Origin: Flavobacterium sp. CECT 9288
Lineage (GTDB): Bacteria > Bacteroidota > Bacteroidia > Flavobacteriales > Flavobacteriaceae
Reading direction: 5' to 3'
Assembly: GCF_918731615.1 (NCBI RefSeq)
Contig: NZ_OU957226.1
Span: forward strand, 1-64,000
Length of the DNA stretch: 64,000 nucleotides
Positions 36,979 through 45,375 of this stretch are shown here, piece after piece. Every line of letters begins with the position of its first letter. The first letter of the stretch is position 1. A program made the translations under genes and the position numbers. Below the pieces are notes generated by a model. It saw only the letters and a list, made by a program, of their open reading frames with translations. It was not told the origin of the DNA and searched no databases.

Positions 36979-38721
36979 ATGAAATCCAATTTTAGCCGTC
37001 GTGCTTTTCTTAAAAACTCTTTGTTGTTTTCAGGAGGAGTTTTATTAGCTCCCAATTTTATTAGTTGTTCTAAAGATGATGAACCAATCAATCAAGCACC
37101 GACTGATTTAAAACTATCTAATTTTAATGAAGGGGTTGCCAGTTTTGATCCAACTGCTACGAGTATTATTCTTTGGACTCGATACACTGCCAGTAAAAGT
37201 GGAAGCGTTAATTTATCTTGGGAAATCAGTACTGATGCTAAATTTAGTCAAGTTTTACGACAAGGAAAGGTAGTAACAGATGAAACTCGAGATTTTACAA
37301 TAGCTGTTGATGTGCAAGGATTGCCTTCGAACAAATCTTTTTATTATAGATTTTATAACGTGATGACCAAAGAAGTTTCGGTAATAGGGGAAACGATTAC
37401 TTTGCCTTCCTCATCTGATACTATTTCGCAGGTAAGAATGGCAGTTTGTTCCTGTGCTAATTTTGCGGCAGGACTTTTTAATGTTTACGAAGCAATGGCA
37501 AAATCAGATGTTGATGTAATTGTACATTTAGGCGATTATATTTATGAATATGGTGCTGGTGAATATGGTACAAATCAATATACAAGTAGTTTAGGTAGAA
37601 CGCATGTTCCTGCTAAAGAAATTATCACTTTAGATGATTATAGAGCACGTTATAAGCAATATAGAAAAGATGAAAAGTTAAAATTAGCACATCAAAAGAA
37701 ACCTTTTATTGCGGTTTGGGATGATCATGAAATCACCAATGATACCTATAAAGATGGAGCGCAAAATCATCAACCAAATGAAGGAGACTTCTCAGCAAGA
37801 AAATTAGCAGCTCTAAAAGCTTACAGCGAGTATATTCCGCTTAAAACAGGAAATGATAGCCGAATATATAGAGATTTCCATTTTGGAAATTTACTCTCTT
37901 TGTATATGCTAGACACTCGTGTTATTGCACGAGATAAGCAATTAGAATATGCTACTTACTTTTCTTCTAACGGTTCTTTTAATGCAACTGCTTTTCAAAC
38001 CGATCTGTTAAATCCAAGTAGACAGCTTTTAGGTGCAGAACAACTAGGCTGGTTGGGATCTAAAATTGCATCGAGTACTTCAAAATGGCAGGTTCTTGGT
38101 CAACAGGTTTTAATGACTAAAATGATGCTTCCGTCAGAACTTTTAATGCTAATGGCTCAAATTAATGGCGAAATTGATGCGCTGGGAAGCGCGCAACCAG
38201 CTACTTTGCAAGCGTTTCAAACATCAGTAGGAGGTTTAGTGACCATAAAATCAAGAATATTAGCTAATGACCCTACCGTAAGTGCAGCTGATAAATTACG
38301 ATTGTCTACTGTTTTACCCTATAATTTAGATGCTTGGGATGGTTATCCGGTAGAAAGAGAAAAGTTATTTGCTCTTTTGAACGGAAAAAAGATGGTTACA
38401 TTAGCAGGAGATACGCACAATGCATGGCAAGGCGAATTAAAATCGTCATCAAATAAAGTGGTAGGTTTAGAACTAGCAACTTCATCTGTTACTTCCCCAG
38501 GTTTAGAAACTTATTTGGGATTAGGTGGAACTCAATTAGCACAATTTGAACAAGCTTTAAATTTGTTAATTGATGATTTAGAATATTCTAATTTGTCAAA
38601 AAGAGGGTATTTAAAAGCTACCTTCTCTGCATCAGATGTAAAAGCAGAATGGTTTTTTGCGACAAGCGTTTTTGAGGAAGGTGCAACCGTAAATCTGGAA
38701 AAAACGATTACTAAGAGTTAA
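36979..38721 (+). CDS. PhoD-type alkaline phosphatase, Tat-exported lipoprotein
   Basis: A 580-residue phosphodiesterase/phosphatase. The N-terminus holds the twin-arginine motif SRRAFLK (residues 6-12), a hydrophobic stretch and a lipobox ending at Cys30 (FISC), so it should be a folded, Tat-exported lipoprotein. After an N-terminal Ig-like PhoD_N domain come the metal and active-site motifs HLGDYIYEYG, WDDHEITND and LAGDTHNAW. It probably releases phosphate from organic phosphates outside the cytoplasm. It is transcribed alone from the box at 36948 and closed by a terminator. Confidence 0.92.
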   Translation: MKSNFSRRAFLKNSLLFSGGVLLAPNFISCSKDDEPINQAPTDLKLSNFNEGVASFDPTATSIILWTRYTASKSGSVNLSWEISTDAKFSQVLRQGKVVTDETRDFTIAVDVQGLPSNKSFYYRFYNVMTKEVSVIGETITLPSSSDTISQVRMAVCSCANFAAGLFNVYEAMAKSDVDVIVHLGDYIYEYGAGEYGTNQYTSSLGRTHVPAKEIITLDDYRARYKQYRKDEKLKLAHQKKPFIAVWDDHEITNDTYKDGAQNHQPNEGDFSARKLAALKAYSEYIPLKTGNDSRIYRDFHFGNLLSLYMLDTRVIARDKQLEYATYFSSNGSFNATAFQTDLLNPSRQLLGAEQLGWLGSKIASSTSKWQVLGQQVLMTKMMLPSELLMLMAQINGEIDALGSAQPATLQAFQTSVGGLVTIKSRILANDPTVSAADKLRLSTVLPYNLDAWDGYPVEREKLFALLNGKKMVTLAGDTHNAWQGELKSSSNKVVGLELATSSVTSPGLETYLGLGGTQLAQFEQALNLLIDDLEYSNLSKRGYLKATFSASDVKAEWFFATSVFEEGATVNLEKTITKS

Positions 38722-38747
38722 GAAGTTCTATTTTTCTCTTTCCTTTT

Positions 38748-38792
38748 AAGCCATAAATAATTTTTTAAATAAAATTGTTTATGGCTTTTTTT
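38748..38792 (+). terminator. Terminator of the phoD-type gene
   Basis: 10-bp stem (38748-38757 and 38778-38787) with an AT-rich loop and a following T run, 27 bp after the stop. Confidence 0.8.
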
Positions 38793-39097
38793 ATTGAAGG
38801 TTATTTTCTGATTATCATTTTTTCTCAAAAAAAATTCTATGTAGTTTACAAATACTTCCCACCTGTTCTCGTTTTCAACTATTGCATACCTTATAATAAA
38901 GCCATAACGTTTGCAACGCGACTCACTAAATCCGCAATCAGTCATTTATCAATCAACATTTTAGATTTACAATATTTGAATTCACAGTATCAAGTGTAAA
39001 CTTAGGTGTTTATTTACAAGCAATAGAGTTGCAGCTAGTTTATGAAGTGAATTATTTTAATACAGCAATAAATGTGCTCTTCATACTAAGGAAATGC
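38793..39097. other. Intergenic region without a supportable gene
   Basis: Two open frames of about 75 codons (one per strand) cross this stretch and the preceding terminator. Neither has a recognisable domain or promoter. Confidence 0.45.
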
Positions 39098-39105
39098 TAT
39101 CTTTG
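39098..39105 (+). promoter_or_regulatory. -7 box (TATCTTTG) of the outer-membrane protein gene
   Basis: Exact TAnnTTTG, 57 bases before the ATG at 39163. Confidence 0.7.
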
Positions 39106-39162
39106 TTTCTACAATTGTAACGTAATCTAAGATGTATAATACATTAAATTAAGTAAGACGGA

Positions 39163-39885
39163 ATGATAAAAGTTCTAAAAAAATATAGAAACAGTTTTCT
39201 TTTAGGATGTATTTTTATTAGTATGTCTGCTTTTGGTCAAGAGAATCAAGCTCTTGAGGAAAAGGTAATTGTGAAGGTAGATTCGTTATACAGAGAAGAT
39301 CAGTTTTATTTTGCTGTAACATATAACTCATTGGTAAACACACCTACAGGAGTGTCTCAAAATAAATTTTCTTCGGGTGTATCGTTGGGGTTTTTAAGAG
39401 ACATGCCTGTTAATGCTAATAGAACTTGGGCCATAGCCACAGGACTAGGATTTACATATAACAATTTCAATCAAAATCTTATAGTGAAGGAGCAAAATGG
39501 TGTTGTGGATTACCAACTCATTCCTGCCGATGTAAGTGTTGATAAAAACAAGTTTTCTCAACTGTCTGTGGATGTGCCCATAGAATTAAGATGGCGTACA
39601 TCTAATTATGAAAGTCATAAATTTTGGCGCATTTATACAGGTTTAAAATTTAGTTATTTGTTGTATGATCGTTCCCTTTTTAACGGAAGTCCAGAGCGTA
39701 TTGTAGTTCAAAACAATGCTGATTTTAATGCACTTCAGTACGGGACGTATCTTGCTGCAGGCTACAACACTGTAAATTTATATATGTATTATGGTTTAAA
39801 TCCTTTGTTTCAAAAAGCAACATTAAATGGTGCTTCTGTAAACATGAGAGCGTTTAATTTGGGAGTTATATTTTATATTTTATAA
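39163..39885 (+). CDS. PorT-like outer-membrane beta-barrel protein
   Basis: A 240-residue protein: signal peptide (residues 1-25, ending AFGQ), then strand-rich segments with PorT-family style (FSSGVSLGFLRDMPVN, WAIATGLGFTYNNF, LSVDVPIELRWRT, RIYTGLKFSYLL) and an aromatic-rich end GVIFYIL. PorT/SprT is a type IX secretion component, but that gene normally neighbours ubiE, which is absent here, so this is better read as a paralogous barrel of unknown role. It converges with the PAP2-like gene, overlapping it by six bases. Confidence 0.82.
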   Translation: MIKVLKKYRNSFLLGCIFISMSAFGQENQALEEKVIVKVDSLYREDQFYFAVTYNSLVNTPTGVSQNKFSSGVSLGFLRDMPVNANRTWAIATGLGFTYNNFNQNLIVKEQNGVVDYQLIPADVSVDKNKFSQLSVDVPIELRWRTSNYESHKFWRIYTGLKFSYLLYDRSLFNGSPERIVVQNNADFNALQYGTYLAAGYNTVNLYMYYGLNPLFQKATLNGASVNMRAFNLGVIFYIL

Positions 39886-40485
39886 CCACAAAAACAATAA
39901 AAACAATTGCGGTACAGCGCCTAATGCAAAACCAATAACGAGTTCTTTATAGGTGTGCGCGTTCATTACCAATCGGGACGATGCTATAAGTCCGTTCAAT
40001 AAAATGAGTAATGCAACGGTAATTGTATTTTGCAATTGCAAATGCATACTTAAACCTATAATAAAAACAGTCAAAGAGCTTATGCTTAGTAGGTGTAAGC
40101 TTGCTTTAATGTTCATAAAGAGCAAGAGTAATGCCATTAAACTACTAAAAAGCCCGCCAATTAAAAAGAAATGCAATTCAGGATAACGATTAATCACGAT
40201 TGTGTTTTTGACTAGCAAAATAATTAAAAAACAATGCAATAATAACGGAATCTTTCGTTGTGCAATTTTATAAACCATTACAGAGTCAATTTGTCCAGAA
40301 ACCTTTAGGATAAAAAATCCCAAAATAGGAATACACGAGGTTAATAAAGCCACTTGAAAAAGCACAAATAATTTTTCTTGAAATTGAAACGTGTTTCCAC
40401 TATACCACATATATAGTAAAGCTGCTATAGTTGGTATAAAAACAGGGTGAAAGATATAAGAGAAAATAGGAAGAATTTTTTTCAA
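39880..40485 (-). CDS. PAP2-like integral membrane protein
   Basis: About 201 residues and six hydrophobic helices. The C-terminal part has SRLVMNAHTYKE, matching the third PAP2 phosphatase motif (SR-x5-H-x3-D) with Asp replaced by Glu, but the KxxxxxxRP and SGH motifs are not visible, so phosphatase activity is doubtful. I start at the TTG at 40485 (giving LKKILPIFSYIFHP), because a minus-strand TATATTTG box at 40506-40513 lies within the longer frame that opens at a GTG at 40539. Confidence 0.72.
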   Translation of the reverse strand: MKKILPIFSYIFHPVFIPTIAALLYMWYSGNTFQFQEKLFVLFQVALLTSCIPILGFFILKVSGQIDSVMVYKIAQRKIPLLLHCFLIILLVKNTIVINRYPELHFFLIGGLFSSLMALLLLFMNIKASLHLLSISSLTVFIIGLSMHLQLQNTITVALLILLNGLIASSRLVMNAHTYKELVIGFALGAVPQLFLLFLWL

Positions 40486-40505
40486 GACAATTTTTTTTTT
40501 GAAAA

Positions 40506-40513
40506 CAAATATA
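40506..40513 (-). promoter_or_regulatory. -7 box (TATATTTG) of the PAP2-like gene
   Basis: Minus-strand TAnnTTTG, 20 bases before the TTG start at 40485. Confidence 0.65.
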
Positions 40514-40600
40514 ATGAATCTTATAAGTGTAAAAAACACCCTTTTTCTTTTGCCTCTTGTTTTTTGAATTCTAGAAGCTTTATCGTAGAAAGAGCGTATT

Positions 40601-40618
40601 ATTTTTGTGTATTTTTGA
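40601..40618 (+). promoter_or_regulatory. Two tandem -7 boxes (TATTTTTG) before murF-alr
   Basis: TATTTTTG at 40601-40608 and again at 40611-40618, both exact TAnnTTTG matches, 60 and 50 bases before the start. Confidence 0.6.
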
Positions 40619-40668
40619 TAAAAAATTAAAGCTTAATTGCAATTTTAAGCATGATAATAAGGAGAACT

Positions 40669-43113
40669 ATGAGTCAAAAAATTTTAGCAAGTTTGCAAAC
40701 AATTCAATCCGTGCGTCATGGCGATTTTGATAATGATGACTTAGATGCGGTTTCTATTGATAGTCGATCGTTACAAAACGGAGTTCAAACGCTTTTTTTT
40801 GCTTTGGTTGGCGTGCAGCATGACGCGCATGACTACATAGATGATCTTATTGTATCGGGAGTTCAAAACTTTGTAGTCACTTTTATCCCAAAAGACTGCG
40901 AAGGAAAAGCTAATTTTTATGTTGTTTCTAATACGATGACGGCCTTACAAGAATTTGCAGCATATTACAGAGCGCTTTTTCAAATTCCAGTTATTGGGTT
41001 AACTGGTAGCAACGGAAAGACCATTGTTAAGGAGTGGCTCAATTTTTTATTGGCCCCAGATTATAATATTATTCGCAGTCCAAAAAGTTATAACTCACAA
41101 GTTGGTGTGCCTTTGTCTGTAATAGCAATCAATGAAAAGCACAATTTAGGTATTTTTGAGGCTGGTATTTCAACTCGTGGTGAAATGAAAAATTTAGAAA
41201 AAATCATCAAGCCAACCATAGGAGTGCTCACCAATATAGGTACTGCACATGACGAAGGATTTACCAATACAACTGAAAAAATTAAAGAGAAACTATTATT
41301 GTTTCAAAATGCTGATGTACTAATTTATAATAAAAATGAAACTGTTGAAGAGCACTTACAGCCAGACTTACAAAGATTCTCTTGGAGTTTTTCAGACCCC
41401 TTAGCAACCGTACTTGTTACTAAAGAAGTGAAGGATTCCAATACTATTTTACACATTCATTACGGAGAAGTGGTTTTTGATGTCAAAATTCCTTTTTTTG
41501 ATGAAGCTTCAATAGAAAATGCCATTTCTTGTATTTTAGTTTTGTTGTTTTTACATGTTGAGGTCAATACTATTCAGGAGCGTACAGCGCAATTATATCC
41601 TGTTGAAATGCGATTGAAATTAAAAAATGGTATCAACAACTGCAATATTATTGATGATAGTTATAGTAGTGATTTTCAGTCGTTAAAAATTGCATTGGAC
41701 TTTTTAGAAAATCAAAAACAGTCTAAGAAAAAGACTTTGATTTTATCGGATATTTTTCAAAGCGGTTTGTCTCTTGAGGAGTTGTATGATAAAGTTTCGC
41801 ATCTCATCAAAGTCAATAATATTGATCGGGTAATCGCTATTGGTGAAACTATTAGTAGATTTCAAGATAAGTTTACCAATGCTCTTTTTTACAAAACTAC
41901 AGCCGAGTTTATTGCCGATATAGCACAACTAGATTTTTATAATGAAACCATTTTAATAAAAGGAGCTAGAGTATTTCAATTTGAAGAAATAGTGTATTTA
42001 CTCGAGGAGAAAACACATGAAACTGTTTTAGAAATCAATTTGAACGCCATCACGCACAACCTAAATTTTTTCAAAGCTAAGTTTAAGCCAAATGTAAAAA
42101 TTATGGTAATGGTCAAGGCTTTTGGATATGGTAATGGCGGTCTTGAAATTGCAAAATTGTTAGAATTTAATAAAGTAAACTACCTAGGTGTGGCCTTTGC
42201 AGATGAGGGAATAGCATTGAAAAAAGGCGGCATTAAAGTTCCTATTATGGTTCTTAATCCAGAAAGCACCAGTTTTTCAGCGATTATTAAACATAAATTA
42301 GAACCGGAGATATACAGTTTAAAAGGTCTTTACGCCTTTTTAAAAATTGCTAAACAAAAGGGATTGGAGAATTTCCCCATTCATATTAAGATGGATACTG
42401 GAATGCATCGATTGGGTTTTGAAGCGGCTACAATAGACGAATTGATTTTGGCTTTGCAAGGAAACAAAACAGTGCAAGTCAAAAGTATTTTATCACATTT
42501 AGCAACCAGTGATGATCCTTCTCAGCATGATTTTGCTCGATCACAAATAACACTTTTTGAGCAACTATCTTCAAAACTGATGGCTCAATTGCCAAATATT
42601 CCATTGCGACACATCTTGAACACATCTGGAATTAGTAATTTTATGGATTCTCAATATGACATGGTTCGGTTAGGAATTGGTTTGTATGGAGTTTCAAATG
42701 ATAGTGACGAACAACTTAAACTTGAAAATGTAGGGACACTTAAATCGATAATTTCACAATTACGTATTATTAAAACAGGAGAAAGCGTAGGGTATGGCAG
42801 GCGATTTGTTGCTTCAAAAGACACGGTAATTGCCACGATACCTATTGGCTACGCAGATGGAATTTCACGAGGATTGGGCAATGGTGTAGGTCATGTACTA
42901 GTGCGCAATACTAAAGCGGCCATTGTGGGTAGTGTGTGCATGGATATGTTGATGGTTGATGTGACTGGAATTGATTGTAAAGAAGGAGATGTTGTGGTGC
43001 TTTTTGGAGAGCAGCTCCGAGTGAATGAAATTGCAGAAAAACTCAATACGATACCGTATGAAATATTAACGAATGTATCTCAACGGGTAAAACGTGTCTT
43101 TTATAGAGAATAG
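40669..43113 (+). CDS. MurF-alanine racemase bifunctional fusion
   Basis: An 814-residue fusion. The N-terminal half (about 1-455) is a Mur ligase of MurF type with ATP loop GLTGSNGKT (about residues 111-119) and the EAGIST region; it adds D-Ala-D-Ala to the UDP-MurNAc-tripeptide. The C-terminal half (about 458-814) is a fold-type III alanine racemase with the PLP Lys in VMVKAFGYGNGG (about 482) and the catalytic Tyr in GESVGYGRRF (about 707). The fusion joins D-Ala supply and use and is characteristic of Bacteroidota. I start at the ATG at 40669, preceded by AAGGAG, rather than at 40651. It is essential for peptidoglycan synthesis. Confidence 0.93.
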   Translation: MSQKILASLQTIQSVRHGDFDNDDLDAVSIDSRSLQNGVQTLFFALVGVQHDAHDYIDDLIVSGVQNFVVTFIPKDCEGKANFYVVSNTMTALQEFAAYYRALFQIPVIGLTGSNGKTIVKEWLNFLLAPDYNIIRSPKSYNSQVGVPLSVIAINEKHNLGIFEAGISTRGEMKNLEKIIKPTIGVLTNIGTAHDEGFTNTTEKIKEKLLLFQNADVLIYNKNETVEEHLQPDLQRFSWSFSDPLATVLVTKEVKDSNTILHIHYGEVVFDVKIPFFDEASIENAISCILVLLFLHVEVNTIQERTAQLYPVEMRLKLKNGINNCNIIDDSYSSDFQSLKIALDFLENQKQSKKKTLILSDIFQSGLSLEELYDKVSHLIKVNNIDRVIAIGETISRFQDKFTNALFYKTTAEFIADIAQLDFYNETILIKGARVFQFEEIVYLLEEKTHETVLEINLNAITHNLNFFKAKFKPNVKIMVMVKAFGYGNGGLEIAKLLEFNKVNYLGVAFADEGIALKKGGIKVPIMVLNPESTSFSAIIKHKLEPEIYSLKGLYAFLKIAKQKGLENFPIHIKMDTGMHRLGFEAATIDELILALQGNKTVQVKSILSHLATSDDPSQHDFARSQITLFEQLSSKLMAQLPNIPLRHILNTSGISNFMDSQYDMVRLGIGLYGVSNDSDEQLKLENVGTLKSIISQLRIIKTGESVGYGRRFVASKDTVIATIPIGYADGISRGLGNGVGHVLVRNTKAAIVGSVCMDMLMVDVTGIDCKEGDVVVLFGEQLRVNEIAEKLNTIPYEILTNVSQRVKRVFYRE

Positions 43114-43116
43114 TTA

Positions 43117-43124
43117 TAATTTTG
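43117..43124 (+). promoter_or_regulatory. Candidate -7 box (TAATTTTG) of mscL
   Basis: Exact TAnnTTTG 79 bases before the mscL ATG and just after the murF-alr stop. Confidence 0.5.
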
Positions 43125-43203
43125 TTAATTTTCTGCTTATTTGCATTAAAAATTTATTTAAGTTCGTAGTCACAAACAAATATTAACTTAAATTTAAATT
43201 ATT

Positions 43204-43617
43204 ATGGGATTTTTTAGTGATTTCAAAGCTTCTTTGATGAAAGGTGATGTACTAAGTCTTGCTACTGCTGTAGTAATGGGTGGTGCTTTTGGTAAAATTG
43301 TAGGATCTGCTGTTGATGACGTAATTATGCCTATTGTAGGTTTAGTAACAGGTGGAATAGATTTTACTCAGAAATTTGTAGCTTTAAACGGGAATTCATA
43401 CCCAGATTTAGCTGCTGCAAAAGCTGCTGGTGCTGCCGTAATTACTTATGGTAATTTGGTACAAGCAATCATCAATTTTATAATTATTGCTTTCTTTATT
43501 TTTGTAGTGTTAAGAGCTGCTGAAAAAGCTAAAAAGAAAGAAGAAGTTGTAGCTGCTCCTGCTGGTCCTACTCAAGAAGAGTTGTTAACTCAAATTAGAG
43601 ATTTATTAAAAAAGTAA
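43204..43617 (+). CDS. mscL: Large-conductance mechanosensitive channel MscL
   Basis: A 137-residue inner-membrane channel that opens under membrane tension to release solutes during osmotic downshock. TM1 (about 18-45) carries the conserved small-residue face [23 protein letters not shown]2 (about 80-105) is [17 protein letters not shown], and the C-terminal helix follows the charged KKKEEV linker. Length and N-terminal helix [14 protein letters not shown] fit the family. The gene stands alone with a terminator downstream. Confidence 0.96.
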   Translation: MGFFSDFKASLMKGDVLSLATAVVMGGAFGKIVGSAVDDVIMPIVGLVTGGIDFTQKFVALNGNSYPDLAAAKAAGAAVITYGNLVQAIINFIIIAFFIFVVLRAAEKAKKKEEVVAAPAGPTQEELLTQIRDLLKK

Positions 43618-43643
43618 TTTCCGCTACATTATATATTCTAACT

Positions 43644-43672
43644 AAACCGCTACGTAATTGTGGCGGTTTTTC
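43644..43672 (+). terminator. Terminator of mscL
   Basis: 10-bp stem (43644-43653 and 43660-43669, one G-T pair) followed by T residues. Confidence 0.8.
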
Positions 43673-43798
43673 TTTGTGTATATTTTATTCTGTATCTAAG
43701 TTTTGGCATAAGCCAAATGAAGCATGTTTAATAAAAAGTTTGTTTTGTAACATTTTGTTATTTTTTGTGAACGGTATTGAAATGTTTTTAATATTAAT

Positions 43799-43806
43799 TA
43801 CTTTTG
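43799..43806 (+). promoter_or_regulatory. -7 box (TACTTTTG) of asd
   Basis: Exact TAnnTTTG, 34 bases before the ATG. Confidence 0.72.
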
Positions 43807-43840
43807 TTCTTCAAATGTAAACCTAGAAAAAACACATACG

Positions 43841-44830
43841 ATGAAAATAGCAGTTGTAGGAGCCACAGGAATGGTAGGCGAGATCATGTTAAAAGTTTTA
43901 GCCGAAAGAAACTTTCCAGTAACAGAATTAATTCCAGTAGCATCAGAACGTTCTGTAGGGAAAGAGATTGATTTTAAAGGTCAAAAATATACTGTTGTGG
44001 GCTTGCAAACTGCTGTTGACATGAAAGCAGATATTGCTTTATTTTCAGCTGGAGGAGAAACTTCTTTGGAGTGGGCTCCAAAATTTGCTGCGGCCGGAAC
44101 TACGGTTATTGATAACTCATCGGCTTGGAGAATGGATCCTACCAAAAAACTTATTGTTCCAGAGATTAATGCGGGTCAACTTACGGCTGATGATAAAATT
44201 ATCGCCAATCCAAACTGTTCGACTATTCAAATGGTGTTGGTATTAGCGCCATTGCACCGTAAATACAATATCAAACGTGTGATTGTTTCTACTTACCAAT
44301 CCATCACCGGAACGGGAGTTAAGGCAGTGCAACAATTAGAAAACGAATATGCAGGCGTACAAGGGGAAATGGCCTATAAGTATCCTATTCACCGCAATGC
44401 GATTCCACAATGTGACTCTTTTGAGGAAAACGGTTATACCAAAGAAGAGATGAAATTGGTTCGCGAAACACAAAAAATATTAGATGACAGAACTATTGCT
44501 GTAACGGCTACCGCTGTACGTGTTCCTGTTGTAGGTGGACACAGTGAGGCTGTGAATGTGGAGTTCACAAACGACTTTGATGTGAGTGAGGTGAGATCTA
44601 TTTTACACCACACCGATGGAGTTGTTCTTCAAGATAACATAGATGCTTTTACCTATCCAATGCCACTTTATGCCGAAGGGAAAGACGCTGTTTTTGTGGG
44701 TAGAATTCGTCGTGACGAAAGTCAAGAAAACACGCTAAACATGTGGATTGTTGCAGATAACTTGCGTAAAGGAGCTGCTACAAATACCGTTCAAATTGCT
44801 GAATATTTAGTTGCTAATAATTTGGTATAA
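43841..44830 (+). CDS. asd: Aspartate-semialdehyde dehydrogenase
   Basis: A 329-residue NADPH-dependent enzyme converting aspartyl phosphate to aspartate semialdehyde, the branch point to lysine/diaminopimelate, threonine and methionine. The Rossmann motif is VVGATGMVGE at the N-terminus; the catalytic Cys126 lies in NPNCSTIQ and the active-site His in VGGHSEAV. Length fits the family. It is a single-gene unit with a promoter box 34 bases upstream and a strong terminator. Confidence 0.96.
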   Translation: MKIAVVGATGMVGEIMLKVLAERNFPVTELIPVASERSVGKEIDFKGQKYTVVGLQTAVDMKADIALFSAGGETSLEWAPKFAAAGTTVIDNSSAWRMDPTKKLIVPEINAGQLTADDKIIANPNCSTIQMVLVLAPLHRKYNIKRVIVSTYQSITGTGVKAVQQLENEYAGVQGEMAYKYPIHRNAIPQCDSFEENGYTKEEMKLVRETQKILDDRTIAVTATAVRVPVVGGHSEAVNVEFTNDFDVSEVRSILHHTDGVVLQDNIDAFTYPMPLYAEGKDAVFVGRIRRDESQENTLNMWIVADNLRKGAATNTVQIAEYLVANNLV

Positions 44831-44879
44831 TCCTGTAACGTATTTTACTAAGCACCTTTTGAAACGTGCAAAACTTTAT

Positions 44880-44929
44880 AATCCATTTGTTTTTAAAAAT
44901 GTAAATTTTTTGAAACAAATGGATTTTTT
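44880..44929 (+). terminator. Terminator of asd
   Basis: 13-bp stem (about 44880-44892 and 44913-44925) followed by a T run. Confidence 0.85.
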
Positions 44930-44942
44930 AGTGAAGGATTGT

Positions 44943-44950
44943 TATATTTG
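44943..44950 (+). promoter_or_regulatory. -7 box (TATATTTG) of the His/Cys-rich protein gene
   Basis: Exact TAnnTTTG. Only six bases separate it from the ATG at 44957, so the transcript may be leaderless. Confidence 0.68.
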
Positions 44951-44956
44951 CGATTC

Positions 44957-45301
44957 ATGAAAAAGAAACTTTCTATATTGCGTTTGCTTTTTACGATTTC
45001 AGTATTGGTATCCATGCTGTTTCAATCGTTGCACAAGTACGAGCATATAGCACAGCAACTTGCTCATGTAGAATGTGTTCATGAAAAAGGAGAAGGTCCA
45101 GAAATTACACACCAGCACCACAGTTTTGAATTGTGTGCCGTGTGTGATTATAAATTAAGCGGTTTTATTTCGCAAGATTTTTTATCTCTTGACACTTTTT
45201 ATTTTGACAACTTTAAAAACACAATAGATGCAGAGTCTATTGTATCTATTTCCTATTTTAAAGGAAGCCTTTTCGGGCTTAGAGCACCCCCTTTAGTTTA
45301 A
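44957..45301 (+). CDS. Small His/Cys-rich envelope protein (DUF2946-like)
   Basis: A 114-residue protein with an N-terminal membrane or signal segment (LLFTISVLVSMLF), then clustered His and Cys residues: HKYEH, HVECVHEKG, HQHH and CAVCD (a CxxC). The end FGLRAPPL recalls DUF2946-type proteins found near metal uptake genes. The composition suggests binding of a transition metal. It precedes a TonB-dependent receptor by 75 bp and is probably co-transcribed. The start at 44957 is set by the promoter box, which lies inside the longer frame. Metal identity is not known. Confidence 0.72.
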   Translation: MKKKLSILRLLFTISVLVSMLFQSLHKYEHIAQQLAHVECVHEKGEGPEITHQHHSFELCAVCDYKLSGFISQDFLSLDTFYFDNFKNTIDAESIVSISYFKGSLFGLRAPPLV

Positions 45302-45375
45302 AATTAGTACACACAACAATAGCATTTTCATATCTTGGAAATGCAAGGGATGTTTATATATTTTGAACAAAAAAA

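Noticed and set aside
38718..38999. Two overlapping frames of about 75 codons, one per strand, after the phoD-type gene
   Set aside because: Both cross the phoD terminator, have no promoter box and no recognisable domain. The minus-strand one (starting MTDCGFSESRCKRYG) looked briefly like a mobile-element relic but I could not support it.
39163..39885. Calling this gene the core PorT/SprT secretion component
   Set aside because: The usual ubiE neighbour is absent and many paralogous barrels exist, so only a PorT-like label is justified.
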